From Mesocentrotus franciscanus (lineage: Eukaryota; Echinodermata; Echinoidea; Camarodonta; Strongylocentrotidae), in contig CP137685.1 in NCBI GenBank assembly GCA_037976565.1, positions 22,979,796 through 23,043,795 on the forward strand: a stretch of 64,000 bases of DNA. Reading direction: 5' to 3'. Position 1 is the first letter of the stretch; every line of letters begins with the position of its first letter. The notes beneath the pieces were generated by a model. The model did no database searches. It had not been told where the DNA came from and saw nothing but the letters and a program-made list of their open reading frames with translations. The position numbers and the translations under genes are program-made. Below are positions 11,766-23,689 of the stretch, one piece after another.

Positions 11766-12271
11766 TTATTTCTGTTTTCAAGTCTGTTATCATCATCTAA
11801 CATCTCATAACTTTTATTTTGATAATCCATCATGAATATAATTCATATCAACCAGCATCCTCATATCAGGTTGACTTGGATGAAAGCAGTACAATTTTTG
11901 AAAGACTTACCAAAGAATAGATTTAAAAGTAGAGATCAGAAAAGTTTGACGCCTAGCTGTTGCCCAACTCATATAATGATCATGTTATGTTATAATTTGT
12001 TTTGTAAATATTATCATGTTTGATTTTTTTTTCACTGGTCTGAAGAAACAATTTTGCTTCATGATTTGAGCACGCTATTGTTTCCACCCAGCAGGTGAGC
12101 GAGTCAGCGGTGAGCAGTCAGCGCCGCTGATTGGTTGAGCACCATGTGCTTGGCCAATAGGCCTTGTCCGTTATTGTTCCAATTATAAAAATACACCTAC
12201 CTATATGATTAGATACTGGAATTGTAACAGTGAAAAAGTCACTGTTATCACTGAAATAATATAAATCTCAC

Positions 12272-12503
12272 CTCTTATGTCATCCTGAAGATAATCGTCT
12301 AGGGGGAACAGAGAATTACCAACCAGGTAATACTGTCCTATGAGATTCCTAGATGAGAGCTCAGACATAAACGTCTGGACCACAGAAGGTTCCATTAGAA
12401 GTACAATGAACTTAGCCTCAGACTTAGCTGCTAATTTAATGAAGATATCATCCCAATCTGTGCTGGAACCAATTGATAGTGCTTGAGATACACAAATAGA
12501 GTT
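12272..12503 (-). CDS. Tandem-VFT protein, exon E10
   Basis: A 232-nt exon, acceptor CTTTAG|AAC (phase 0), donor AGAG|GTGAGA (phase 1). It encodes NSICVSQALSIGSSTDWDDI, FIKLAAKSEAKFIVLLMEPS, VVQTFMSELSSRN and QYYLVGNSLFPLDDYLQDD. It corresponds to VFT lobe II: the 'ICIA....' strand after the hinge, the 'K..VVV.F.' strand and the 'IGSDGW' strand, here changed to LVGNSLF. The glycine/serine of the IGSD motif is therefore only partly kept. Confidence 0.87.
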
Positions 12504-12732
12504 CTAAAGGAGAACAAAAATAGAAGGATTGTCTTAATTTATCTTAAAGAGAAAGTTGAGATATAAATGCCATTATTATTCATTATTCTTGTGATTGACT
12601 GTGTGAGATGAAAATCTGTGATACAGCTGTGTCCAAATATCTCTGTAAATGGTCTGTGGAAGAGAGTGGAATAAGTTAGAGTATGGCTTAATTAAAATCT
12701 ATTTCTAAAAATCAATACAAGAAACTATTTAC

Positions 12733-13100
12733 CTGCTTTCCTATGCTCGTGAAGACAGATCTAGCGGATGAGAAGGTGGAAGTATAGAGCACCTGGACGT
12801 ACCTGATCCCTCTCACACCCAGGGCTCTAGCCAAAGGAATGGTGTCCGCATACGTGTTGGGGGTCATCCGAGCGAAGTTGGGAACAGTCTTTGCATTGGA
12901 GAGTTGACTGTCGTAAGAATCGTACGCTATGAGAGGGACACCGTAGAAGGATAGAATGCGATTCACCGTCCAGACTTCATCGTCACTCTCCGGGCCGATG
13001 ACGCCATAGACGAGCTCCTCGTAACCATCTCTAGTCGTTCTTTTACCAGACCCACCGGTCCCAAACTCTGCTTCTACTATGAATCGTTGGGCTGCTTCTC
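12733..13100 (-). CDS. Tandem-VFT protein, exon E9
   Basis: A 368-nt exon, acceptor ATGACAG|GA (phase 1), donor GCAG|GTAAAT (phase 0). It reads GEAAQRFIVEAEFGTGGSGK, VYGVIGPESDDEVWTVN, ILSFYGVPLIAYDSYDSQLS, MTPNTYADTIPLARAL and GIRYVQVLYTSTFSSARSVF. This is VFT2 lobe I to hinge. The mGluR S-A-T agonist motif is replaced by DSYD and the SSS loop by ESDDE, so classical glutamate contacts are not conserved. Compared with L9, only synonymous differences are visible. Confidence 0.9.
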
Positions 13101-13146
13101 CTGTCATAAACAACAATTTGAGAAATTTTGTGTTGTTGATAAAATT

Positions 13147-13157
13147 ATCATCATCAA

Positions 13158-13189
<32 letters not shown>

Positions 13190-13322
13190 ATCATCATCAT
13201 CATCATCATCAATCATCATCATCTTCATCATCATCATCATCATCATCATCATCTTCATCATCATCATCATCATCATCTTCTTCTTCTTCAACATCATCAT
13301 CATCATCATCTTCTTCTTCTTC

Positions 13323-13380
<58 letters not shown>

Positions 13381-13386
13381 ATCATC

Positions 13387-13467
<81 letters not shown>

Positions 13468-13503
13468 CCATCACCATCATCGTCATCGTCATCATCGTCA
13501 TCG

Positions 13504-13543
<40 letters not shown>

Positions 13544-13561
13544 TATTATTATCATTATTAT
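13147..13561 (+). repeat. (ATC)n microsatellite, longer allele/copy
   Basis: About 415 bp of ATC repeats with TTC, CACCAT and CGT interruptions, lying about 45 bp from the E9 acceptor. It is about 70 bp longer than its counterpart at 1357-1700 and interrupted differently. Confidence 0.97.
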
Positions 13562-14176
13562 AATTAATATGATTATTTTATCAGGCAAAGACAAAATCAA
13601 GAAAACAGTGAATACAAAACGGCAGTAAGGTTTGAAGTATGTCACATGGATGCTTGCATGGAAAAGAAAGAGATTAACTAATTAACTATAACCCGAAGGT
13701 CTTCTTTTCCAGTCCATGTGACATTACATAAATAAATAGCACAGAATAGCGAGATACAGCAAACAAATAATGAAATGCACGTATAAGAGAAAAAAGAAAA
13801 AGAAAACATTTCATATCACATTTATACATGTTACGTCTCAAAAAGAAAAAGGAGAACACATGTACAAACGCGAACATATTTAATATTGCATAAGTGATAT
13901 AAACAAAATATGCCTGTCAAAGTGTATTTATTTGTAGAGCCGAATGAAATTTACCCGTCTATGAGCATTGCCCTGTATATCACTGCACATATGCATTGCT
14001 ACCTTCATGCTTAACCATCGTCTCCTTGCATTGTACGTGCAAGTAGAACTATATGCCTGGTCAATAGTTTTGGCTATACTGCCCAGCAGTCAGAAGTGAA
14101 TTTTTGACCAAAAGTTGAAGTTTTAATGAATCAGGGGCCTAGAATCTTCATATGCAGTATACAATAAACAATATAT

Positions 14177-14613
14177 ACAGTCAAACCTGTCTTAGCGACC
14201 ACCTGTCTATAACGACCACCTGTCCATAACGACCACTTAAAATCCCCCCGTGAGATTTCATGTAGTTAAGAACCTGTGCACAACGACCACCTGCCTATCG
14301 CGACCAGCGACCACTCATTTTGCTCGTTCATTTTTATTTCATTTAAATAATTTTTGATATGCCTAAAAGAAAAATGCCAGAAAACTTCAAAGGAATAAAA
14401 ATACGTTAAATCTTTTTGTATTTATATTTTAACAAAAAACCGTACCACTCTTTGTTTATTGAATTTTTAAACACCGAAAAAGAAACTTGCATTGTTAGAT
14501 TTATCGATCGGCTTTAAATGGCCGCAAACGCCAACCTGTCTACAAAGACCACCTGTCTACAATGACCACTTTTGTGTTTCCCTTGGGCGGTCGCTATAGA
14601 CAGGTTTGACTGT
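14177..14613. mobile_element. MITE with ACAGTCAAACCTGTC terminal inverted repeats, right copy
   Basis: Same element and position as 2279-2716, with a few base differences. Ends ACAGTCAAACCTGTC / GACAGGTTTGACTGT. It lies immediately downstream (in transcript sense) of the E8 donor. Confidence 0.85.
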
Positions 14614-14666
14614 ATCAAAGTTAGGGCAGTTTGAAGTGGCAATCCGACAAAGCAAAGATGACATAC

Positions 14667-14883
14667 CAGCTACTCTCTTATTAGAGCAGGTGTCAAATCC
14701 ATCCATGCCCAGTGATATGGCAGGCAAGAGGTTTCCATCATTGTTGATTTGATCTAGAGCATACAGCATAGCTTCGAGACGAAGGACGCCCTCTCGACGG
14801 ATTTGACCACACCCTTGAGTAGATTCACTCCAGGAATGCACAGAAAACAGTCCACCTAAGATAATGTCACCACCCATATACAC
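14667..14883 (-). CDS. Tandem-VFT protein, exon E8: start of VFT2
   Basis: A 217-nt exon, acceptor ATTTCAG|GTG (phase 0), donor GCTG|GTATGT (phase 1). The protein VYMGGDIILGGLFSVHS, SESTQGCGQIRREGVLRLEA, MLYALDQINND and LGMDGFDTCSNKRVAG is a textbook mGluR ligand-binding N-terminus. It has no signal peptide of its own. Its phase-0 acceptor fits the phase-0 donor of E7, so VFT1 and VFT2 are joined by CLDDAC...ITTNNTM|VYMGG in a single protein. This junction is the key evidence for a tandem-domain protein and is testable by cDNA. Confidence 0.88.
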
Positions 14884-15607
14884 CTGAAATAACACAAACA
14901 TATGAACGTGTAAGTATGAGCGGTTTTTTGTGTGGTTGAATTTGGTTTATTATATAGGTTTGGTTCAGTTTAAAGATACTATGTCACTTTTGCAGCCAAC
15001 ATCAAAATCTGTAGAACTTTGCATGAATTATGAATATGTCATGTATGTCCTATCTGTGAAATTTAAACGTTAGCAGTGTCCTAATATTCAAATTATGCAA
15101 GGAAACCCGTTTACTTGCTAGACTTCACTGTCAGACACTATTGAGTGACTAACTGGCTTTTTTCATCTTTGTGTCCTAACATTCAAATTATGCAAGGAAA
15201 CCTGTTTACTTGCTAGACTTCACTGTAAGACACTATTGAGTGACTGACTGGCTTTTGTCCATCTTTGGTAATAACATACATAAAAGGAGCTGTAAAGGGT
15301 ACATGAGCATTTGTCTACATCAATAACCCACTTCTTGTAGGCCTAATGGCCAAAATTAAACTGATTAAATATTTGCACAGCATAAAACGTACGACCATTC
15401 GGTACAATAGTCTGAAAAATCAGACTATTACTTACTGGCTCTATAGCTCCTAAGTCGATTAGACAACTAATAGTCATTATTTTGCCACTTAAAGACATTT
15501 TCAAGCCCCTCCCCCCTTTTTAGGGAAGTTCTAAATTAGTATTGTCTCTCAAATGCCGTTTAATTTAACCTTTTCAGTTTTTTGGCCTGCAAATGGGACA
15601 TAGTACC

Positions 15608-15930
15608 TTTAAAGGTATACCCCAGTTCTGGTCATGCGATTGCATTGTAAAAGAAACATTGTGGAATCGATCAGAAAAGGTTGATCATCTAGCATATAGT
15701 ATTAGTGTGTACTGCAAGGTTCTGGAATCATCAAAATGATAAGAAATTTGGCCCAGTCTTGGTAGAGTTACAAGCACTGTACACAGAAAGATGTATATGG
15801 GACTATATACGCCAAAATTTGTATCATCACGTATAATTAAAAAAAATTTTCCTTCACATGATTGGTAATAAGAGCTTCCATTTCATTTTTTTAATAGGGG
15901 GGCGTTTCCAAAACTGGTCTATACCTTTAA
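15608..15930. mobile_element. ~400-bp MITE family 'AAAGGTAAAGACCAG', internally deleted copy
   Basis: Right-copy equivalent of 3701-4022, with the same internal deletion and the same ends (TTTAAAGGTATACCCCAG / CTGGTCTATACCTTTAA). Non-coding. Confidence 0.85.
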
Positions 15931-16881
15931 GTTTCTATGATGTTTTTGTTGATCATGACACCTGTAAGGGCTCATTCAGATATATGACACAGCAAAAATG
16001 CAGCGTTTTTCTATGATGATGTGAATTGTAATATTCGTAACATTTCTCCATCTTATAACTCAGAGCTCAGTGAATGTGGGCAGGACCTTTGTTGCGCTAA
16101 TTTGCCGTTCATTTATGCATGTACAAAAAACCATGGCGTTTTACTGTGTCAAATCTGAACGACCATTAGCATTGAATAACTTGTAATACACCTAATCTGA
16201 CAAATTTCTTTTGCACTAATACTTCCTAAAACAAATATTCTTAAAATGATATTTTCAAATAAATATACATGAAAATCCCCAAAACATCCTTTAAAAATGC
16301 ATGAAAAAATTAGGGCAAGGGCAATTAATAATGTACATCCATGTATTCTCCTCTTAAAGGTAATACAAAGTTTTGGTATGGGGTCATGAATATGGTTCAA
16401 ATTAACATATTGGAATTTGGAAGCATACGGTATGTGATTTTACAATATTCAATGATCGTTGTCGCGGTTGAAATCGAGTCTAAAGTGATGAAATTGTAAA
16501 TAATAAACTCTCTATGTTGTATAGCTCCCTCTCAAGACTTTACTTTAGCTTTAAAACAATGTTTCTTGACTACAATCGATCGATTTGCTATTCCTGTTTT
16601 GGAAATTATATATCAGAACTGCATGTTCTGAGATTTTCATGGTCGCAGCTACCATGGAATGGCCTTAGGCGCTATTTGAAATATTTGAAATTTACCGAGT
16701 ACCGGAGCACCGGTAAATTTTGATTACGGTATTCAATTTACTCGAAAGCAGAAGTGTTTTAGAGGCTAAATTTCTAGTGCTTATAATACATCCACAGGGG
16801 CATCCAAATATATCAACATTTTAAAGAATTACTATCCATCCAATTATTAAAATTTCCCAAAACTTTGCATTACCTTTTAAT

Positions 16882-17256
16882 AATAATAATGATAATAATA
16901 AATCTGGATTTATACAGTGCTTAATTGAAATACCGTCTCCAAGTGCTTAACAGATATTATTATTACCCCTGTCATTAGATTCATGCATGCACAATGTGCA
17001 CCATCTCCACTCCCTGAGGAGTATATCTACCATTATGGTCACTGTGAGGGCATATGGCAATTACTATCACAAAGGCTTTCGAGTGCCAAATGTAGATTAA
17101 TGCCTTGCCAAATGTAGATTAATGCCTTGCCAAATGTAGATTAATGCCTTGCCAAATGTAGATTAATGCCTTGCCAAAGGACATTAGTGCCGTGTCAGGG
17201 ATCAAACCCATAGCATTTGTATTTCCAGTCAAGTGCTCAAATCACTCGACACTCCA
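16882..17256 (-). mobile_element. tRNA-derived SINE-like element, right copy
   Basis: Equivalent of 4970-5355 and includes the 22-bp unit GCCAAATGTAGATTAATGCCTT repeated four times (about 17092-17178). Confidence 0.6.
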
Positions 17257-17428
17257 ACACCTCCTCATTTACCTTTAAACACTATAACAAAGGTCTATAG
17301 ATGATTCATAAGAATTCCCAAATAAACATGATAGAAGAATTATTTTCTTCCTTCCCTCCTTCTTTCCTTCCTTCCTTCCTTCCTTCCTCCTTATAATCAT
17401 TTATCAGCAAGGTGCCAATCTGCTCTAC

Positions 17429-17834
17429 TTTAAAGATAAAGACCAGTTCTGGTCATGCGATTGCATTGTGAAAGAAACGTTGTGCAGTCGATCAGAAAAG
17501 GTTGATCATCTAGCATATAAGTATTGGTGTGTACTGCAAGGTTCTGAAATCATCAAAATGATAAGAAATTTGGCCCAGTCTTGGTAAAGTTACAAGCACT
17601 GTACACAGAAAGATGTATATGGGACTACGCGACCCGTGCGCGATATCTATTTGGTCCCAATAGATATAATAATTTACCAAATATATCAATTAGTAGGCGG
17701 TTACCTGACTTTCCCAGCAAAATTTGTATCATCACGTATTAGGCAAAACATATTCTTTCACATGATTGGCAATGAGAGCTTCCATTTCATTTTTTTGAGA
17801 AAGGGGCGTTTCCAAAACTGGTCTTTACCTTTAA
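17429..17834. mobile_element. ~400-bp MITE family 'AAAGGTAAAGACCAG', full-length copy
   Basis: Starts TTTAAAGATAAAGACCAG and ends CCAAAACTGGTCTTTACC plus TTTAAA; the terminal ~20 bp are inverted repeats. The interior holds GATATCTATTTGGTCCCAAT and TATCATCACGTATTAG, shared by all full copies in the window. No ORF, so it is non-autonomous. Confidence 0.9.
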
Positions 17835-18736
17835 AATAAACATGTCTGTCAACTACACCTGAGCAAAAGGTGAAGGAACTCATTCACTTTACAATTTCAA
17901 GATACACTGAAGAGTACACCTCCAACATTCCCCTAACTGCCTAAAATTTGAAATTTTCACACATATTTTGAATTATTATTATAATTATTTTGTTTGTATT
18001 TTATTTTGTAGACCTTATTTAGACTCAGTGAGGAAATTTCAATTTCATAGCTGATTATTTTAGTCACAGGACTTCAAATGGTCTGAACTTGTAAGCCACA
18101 TCTATTATTCTATTCACATAATTGAAACCAAAAATGTCAATGTTACAAGAAGTTTAACATAATATCATAATTAAGCAAACCAATATCACACTTTTGTGTA
18201 GAGAAATTAAAACAAATTGCAAAAAAATATTTTATGAGACACTACATTAATTCTAGTAATAAAATGACAAGAGAGAAATTTATCAATAGATTGTAGGAAA
18301 TGTATTCATATTTGTTTGCTCTATCAAATGACCTAAACGTATTCAACAAAAGAGAAAGAGAAACTAAAATTAGACAAGAAAGGAAACCTTCAAAAAATCT
18401 GAAATTCAAAATTGGACTATGATTTCATTCTTTGTAGGTCTCTAAAGACCACTTCAAAACACTGTCTTTGAAAATTTGACAATTACATGTTTGCCTTGCT
18501 CTTTCAAAACAAGAACCAAAACACAATACAGGACACAATGATTTTCTCACACCATAATAACAATAGAAAATTTGATTGACATGAACATGTACATGTATTT
18601 TTATTTTTTCATGAGAACTTGAAAACGAAGATAAAAATGTGTTTCAGTTCTTAACAAAAAATAAAGTTCATGTACTTTGGAGAATTCATATGTATATGGC
18701 ATGAAATGTTTATTCTTCAAAAAGAAAAAGGGACAA
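17835..18736. other. AT-rich intron sequence, E7-E8
   Basis: About 900 bp of AT-rich sequence without a recognisable exon, repeat family or RNA gene. Confidence 0.6.
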
Positions 18737-19038
18737 TAAAGGGGGAGAGAGAGAGAGAGAATGACAGAGAGAGAAAGACAGAGAGAGAAAGACAGAGAGA
18801 AAGACAGAGAGAGTGAGAGAGACAGAAAGACAGAGAGAGAAAGACAGAGATACAGAGAGAAAGACAGAGAAGGACAGAGAAATACAGAGAAACACAGAGA
18901 GAGAAAGAGAGAGAGAGAATGAGAGAGAGAGAAAGACAGAGATACAGAGAGAAGGACAGAGAAATACAGAGAAACACAAATACAGAGAGAGAAAGAGAGA
19001 GAGAATGACAGAGAGAGAAAGACAGAGAGAAAGACAGA

Positions 19039-19070
<32 letters not shown>

Positions 19071-19262
19071 AAGGCAGAGAGAGAAAGACAGAGATACAGA
19101 GAGAAAGACAGAGGACAGAGAAACACAGAGAGAGAAAGAGAGAGAAAGAAAGAGAGAGAGAGAGAGATAGAAGGAAAGAGAGAAAGACAGAGATACAGAC
19201 AGAGAAAAGAGAGAGGGAGAGAGAGAGAGATAGAAAGAGAGAAAGACGAGCAGACAGACAGA
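18737..19262 (+). repeat. (GA)n/(GACA)n purine microsatellite
   Basis: About 525 bp of GAGA/GACAGA repeats. On the VFT gene sense strand this is a long CU-rich tract starting only about 30 nt downstream of the E7 5' splice site, a position where polypyrimidine-binding factors can affect donor use. The Ser/Leu-rich and Glu/Arg-rich reading frames here are artefacts. Confidence 0.97.
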
Positions 19263-19294
19263 CAGAGGAAGTTGAACTATGATAGACTCCTTAC

Positions 19295-19441
19295 CATAGT
19301 ATTGTTTGTTGTTATAGCACTACAAGCGTCATCAAGGCATGGTACTCCACATGTAGATGTCACAGGTTGACCAGAACTCCCTGTCCACAAATCTACATTG
19401 GCCGGGTCAAAGGTCAACATGCCATCTTGCCATGAACCAAC
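19295..19441 (-). CDS. Tandem-VFT protein, exon E7: VFT1 tail and Cys linker
   Basis: A 147-nt exon, acceptor CCCCCCAG|GTT (phase 0), donor ACTATG|GTAAGG (phase 0). It encodes VGSWQDGMLTFDPANVDLW, TGSSGQPVTSTCGVPCLDDA and CSAITTNNTM. The VGSW..G.L start is the mGluR 'IGTW..G.L' strand that closes the ligand-binding domain, and TCGVPC matches 'S.CS.PC', the first cysteines of the nine-cysteine region. Instead of continuing into that domain, the linker stops after three cysteines and splices in phase to the next VFT start. Confidence 0.85.
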
Positions 19442-19903
19442 CTGGGGGGAAAAAGGAAAAAAGGATAAATGAAATCAATAAAATTGCATATAGAAAGAAT
19501 AATAATTGCGATCAATCAAGAGGTATAAAGTATCTTAGAGAAATGTAGCAGCACAGAAAGATACGTCTGGAGCATAAAAAGGCATAGTAGTTTAATAGTG
19601 ATATTTGATTTATTAGAAGTTCTTTTTGAACATATATATCTGAATGTAAATTTAGGTAACATTAAGCCTAATTGAGATGGTACATGTATTACCAGCTCCA
19701 GCTGTGGTTCTACACACCTCTGTGTGATGAAATTATCATTTTCAACAATTATGCAGTTTTGCGTTCCAGACGGGTCTCTTTTCGTGCCACTACTTATCGC
19801 TAAATAAGCTAGCTACACTGTACCTGTTTTAGTGTGTTTATTTGGTCCTATTTTGCAAGTTCATTTACACAAACAAGACTATGACCTTCTCAAGTCACCA
19901 ACC

Positions 19904-20199
19904 CCTGGGGGGTGTTTCACAAAGACTAAGATCGACTTTAAGTTGGACTTAAGTATAACAGGCCATTCATGCCACTGTTTGCTCTTACCATTTACTGGCA
20001 TTTGTCTTTCAAGGGACGTACAAATCGTGGTCTCAAATCTACAGAGTTTACATTTTTTGATAGTTCCTTATTGAAGGAAAAAATATTATCTAAAGATTAT
20101 AATTTAGAGACCAATGGGGATAGCAACCAATGGCAAGAACGGCCCGCTACACTTAAGTCCAACTTAAAGTCGATCTTAGTCTTTGTGAAACACCCCCTT
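19904..20199. mobile_element. Fold-back MITE, TIR GGGTGTTTCACAAAGACTAA, complete copy
   Basis: The left end CTGGGGGGTGTTTCACAAAG and the right end CTTTGTGAAACACCCCC are inverted repeats, with matching inner arms around AGTTGGACTTAA. About 295 bp, in intron 6 of the VFT gene. Confidence 0.9.
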
Positions 20200-20604
20200 G
20201 TTCAGGTACGAACACAAGCTGTTCATACAACTTTTCGTTTTGAATGTCTATATTCCGATTATTCCGGAAAATACGCTTGATGAACTTTAACATTATATTC
20301 ACCATGTTCATTCACTACAATAGATGTTTTTGGATCTCACCAGGAATAAAGGGATAAAACACCTGTAACTTGTTTTTGGAATATTCTGATTTGTACATTC
20401 TGTGTGCTGCACACACATACCGCTAACTCTTTTAAAACCTCTGCCAACCAATATTCCCTCATTCCCATAGGTTTTAATACAGTCACGTACTGCCCGCTTC
20501 CCGTAGGCAGGGGTTCATTCTTTGTTCCATTCAAGACAAAACCTTTTGAAAAAACTCTACAAGTTATTATTTGTTCTGTTCCGGGAAAGGCGATTCAATT
20601 ATTC

Positions 20605-21009
20605 TTAAAGGTAAAGACCAGTTTTGGAAACGCCCCTCTCTCAATAAAATGAAATGGAAGCTCTCATTACCAATCATGTGAAAGAATATGTTTTGACTAA
20701 TACGTGATGATACAAATTTTGCCGGGAAAGTCGGAAACCGCCTACTAATTGATATATTTGGTAAATTATTATATCTATTGGGACCAAATAGATATCGCGC
20801 ACATGGTCGCGTAGTCCCATATACATCTTTCTGTGTACAGTGCTTGTAACTTTACCAAGACTGGGCCAAATTTCTTATCATTTTGATGATTCCAGAACCT
20901 TGCAGTACACACCAATACTTATATGCTAGATGATCAACCTTTTCTGATCGATTCCAACACGTATCTTTTACAATGCAATCGCATGACCAGAACTGGTCTT
21001 TATCTTTAA
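20605..21009. mobile_element. ~400-bp MITE family 'AAAGGTAAAGACCAG', full copy, opposite orientation
   Basis: Begins TTAAAGGTAAAGACCAG and ends GAACTGGTCTTTATCTTTAA. The interior is the reverse complement of 17429-17834. Confidence 0.9.
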
Positions 21010-21469
21010 ACTATAACCACTGTAGGGGGCATTTTCACTGCAAGCAAAAACCATTGGTTTTCTCACATTCCAGAGTTTTGTCGGAAGTTGGTAGGCAACT
21101 ACCCATACACACAACGAAAAACTCGCCTCTGGATTGTGGTTATTTTTTAAATATTGGCCAAAACTCCAGTTTGTGTGGTGTACGTAAATTCTCACTGTCA
21201 AAACACAGATGAATTATTCATTTTTTGTTTTTCACGTGACTCTCCTCGCTTGTGTGCTTATGCATGCAGAGCAGCATGCAACAAGTGGCGCACGTGCACA
21301 ACTCCCCAAAAACTAGAATTAACAAACGCCAACAATTTTTATGGGTTTTCCCTGTAGTGTACCGTGACATGGTAGTTAAAAAAAACATTGGGGGTTTTAA
21401 CCCGTTCCTTCCGACATTATTCAGCCCGATAGCCGATAGCCACAAACGAGAATAAAAATCAAAGACTCG

Positions 21470-21770
21470 ACCAGTTCGCTGCCGTGCGTGCGTTCAGCGG
21501 CCGTACAAGGCGTGTGCGTTCAAGCCTGGCCAGTGGCTTCGACGAGCAGGAACATTGCGCATGCGCAGATCTGGCCCACCTCTACAGCTAAGTTACGTAA
21601 GAGGAACAATGGTCGTGGCCGAGGGTATGGCGCGCCGTTTGACCAATAATTCAGATAAACACTGTTTATCGCCGATAAACACTGTTTATCTTCGAAAAAC
21701 ACTGTTTATCGAGCGATAAACACTGTTTATCGAGAGAAACTGTGTTTATCGCCGATAAACAATGTTCAAG
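21470..21770. promoter_or_regulatory. GC-rich candidate regulatory patch: NRF1 palindrome, D-box, forkhead-like array
   Basis: In an AT-rich intron this stretch is CpG-containing and holds TGCGCATGCGCA at 21556-21567, a perfect NRF1-type palindrome, and TTACGTAA at 21593-21600, a PAR-bZIP/NFIL3 D-box palindrome. Within about 115 bp it then has four GATAAACACTGTTTATC-like palindromes and two weaker versions. ATAAACA/TGTTTAT fits the forkhead core. It could be a promoter or enhancer for the VFT gene, for an unrecognised transcript, or part of a transposon; no transcript evidence is available. Confidence 0.4.
21654..21768 (+). repeat. Array of 17-bp palindromes GATAAACACTGTTTATC
   Basis: Copies lie at 21654-21670, 21674-21690, 21694-21710 (first three bases changed), 21715-21731, about 21736-21750 (diverged) and 21754-21770 (half). 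The spacing is about 20 bp, close to two helical turns. Each unit can also form a hairpin. Confidence 0.9.
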
Positions 21771-21846
21771 TATCTGATTTATTTGGCAAATGGCGCGCAC
21801 TCGTAGGCCTACTCGAGATCAGAGCCGTATGCACTACTCCGCACGT

Positions 21847-22497
21847 TAGTCAGGTGGCTTAGTGAAATTACCGTTACTTAATTGCCTGATAAAAGCACCA
21901 TTTTTGGTACAGGGTTTCCTTAGGACCTACTCAACGATATTAGGCTAGGAGCCCCGGCAAAATTTCAATTTAAGGCTGTGGGGCAGGGCGTCTTTTGGAG
22001 CCCCAAATAATTTTATAACATTGATTTGTTGTTGTGCAAATGCCATTTTTGGTACAGGGCTTCTTTAGGACCTGCTGAATGATGGTAGGATAGGAGCCCC
22101 CGGCATTACTATTCATATATGTGTGATTGGAGGCCCCATGGCATTTGTACAACAAAACTCAATGGTATATTACCTTATAAATTATTTGTGGACTACGAGG
22201 CGATGCCCCCGCCCCACACCCTTATATGATATTCGTGCCGGGGGCTCCTACCCTAATATCTTTCAGTAGGTCCTAAGGAAGCCCTGCACCAAAATGGCAT
22301 TTGTATAACAACAAAGCAATGTTATAACATTATTGGGGGCTCCAAAATACGCCCGCCCCACACCCTTAAATTGATGTTTTGTTTTTTTGCCGGGGCTCCT
22401 AGCCTAATATCATTTAGTAGGTCCTAAGGAAACCCTGTACCAAAAATGGTGCTTTTATCCGGCAAGTAACGGTAATTTTACTAAGCCACCTGACTAA
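21847..22497. mobile_element. ~650-bp fold-back element with long inverted repeats
   Basis: The left arm TTAGTCAGGTGGCTTAGTGA...AAAGCACCATTTTTGGTACA and the right arm TGTACCAAAAATGGTGCTTT...CACCTGACTAAG are inverted. Arms are about 300 bp, with a second symmetric block inside (TGGAGCCCC / GGGGCTCCA). No coding capacity. It sits directly after the forkhead-like palindrome array. Confidence 0.88.
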
Positions 22498-22689
22498 GAA
22501 TCATTTACAGCGATATTAGTGATTATATTCGCTATATGATTGAAAGAGATAGAGAGAGCATAGCCCGGGTTCAAATTCAGTATTCGTTAAATTATTAAAC
22601 CCGGTGCTCATGATCATTATATGCCATGTTATTGTAATGCAACGCTACACACAAATAGTACCAGATTGCCGTTTATTGTCTTCAAATAT

Positions 22690-23059
22690 TGTTCAAATAG
22701 CATTGTAGAGACGATGTCACGATGAACAAATAAGAATAATAATGCAAGGTCGTTTTAATAGTCATGAGAATGTCAACTTCTATCTCTCTCAGCTTAATAG
22801 TCCGAACAATAGAATGAACCAAGAGGAAGCAACTGAAATTTCTTAACAACGGAAACTTCTCCAATGGAGCCTAACATTAGATTTGTTTTCCCATTCAAAT
22901 AGCATTGTAAAGGCGGTGAAAAACAAAGGAATAATACTAATATTCCGTCGTTAATGGTGAGAATGTTCACGTCTATCTCTCTCAGCTAATTACGGCAAAC
23001 AGTGGGCTCAACCAAGCGCAATCAACTGTTCAACGAATTTGTCATGAGTCCTGAAATTT
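22690..23059 (+). repeat. ~205-bp tandem duplication, two diverged units
   Basis: CAAATAGCATTGTAGAG at about 22693 recurs as CAAATAGCATTGTAAAG at about 22897. GAATGTCAACTTCTATCTCT and GAATGTTCACGTCTATCTCT also correspond. No coding signal. Confidence 0.7.
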
Positions 23060-23566
23060 CAATTTGTTACTGCACGTCATAGTAGCATTAAAGAGTAGCA
23101 ATGGCGAACGATTATCGCTAAAATTGAATAATAGTTGCTTAATTTGCTTTCCTATAAAATAACATGAGACATCAAGCTACATAGAACTATGCTCGACAAA
23201 CATGATATTGTCTTGAAAACAGTCAGAAAACATTGGAACTAGAATTAATAAGAGATAATGCGATCATATAAACATTTTGTCCATGTTCATCCTCCAGTAC
23301 CAAATACCCAAGCAAAACTCGAGCCAGATGCAAATGAAAAGCTTGCAACCAAAAGGCGCTAAATCCACTCTTCACCAAATTGCATGTTTTACACGATTTG
23401 AATAGACCTCTCTCATGTGTATCTAAATCACTAAATTTTCCCTCAGAATTCATTGTTTCATGAAAATATTGATATGAAATTTACACTTTCAACCAAAAGG
23501 CGCTAAATCCATTTCAGATTTCAACTCTTACTCTTTAATGCTACTATGACGTGCAGTAACAAATTG
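23060..23566. mobile_element. ~500-bp element with ~36-bp terminal inverted repeats
   Basis: The left end CAATTTGTTACTGCACGTCA...CATTAAAGAGTA and the right end TACTCTTTAATG...TGACGTGCAGTAACAAATTG are near-perfect inverted repeats. The interior has no ORF; AACCAAAAGGCGCTAAATCC occurs twice inside. Confidence 0.85.
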
Positions 23567-23689
23567 AATTGATGCTGACATACAGCATTGATGATCCATG
23601 TATACTACATGTATATCGGGTTCAAATAACCCTGTTTTTCGGGGGTCTTCTTGTTTTGCAGTTGTCGTTACTGTTTTCAAAGAATGTTA

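Larger units (their letters stand above)
11778..17805. repeat. Right copy (R) of the ~6 kb near-identical duplication
   Basis: Counterpart of 1-5899. It contains exons E8, E9 and E10 and the same set of MITE, SINE and microsatellite insertions. It is flanked on the left by E11, which shows that this copy is connected to downstream VFT2 exons. Homology runs to the point where the left copy meets the gap, so the true right limit is unknown. Confidence 0.95.

Noticed and set aside
18710..19282. Long Ser/Leu-rich and Glu/Arg-rich frames
   Set aside because: Created by the GA/GACA microsatellite, open in several frames on both strands.
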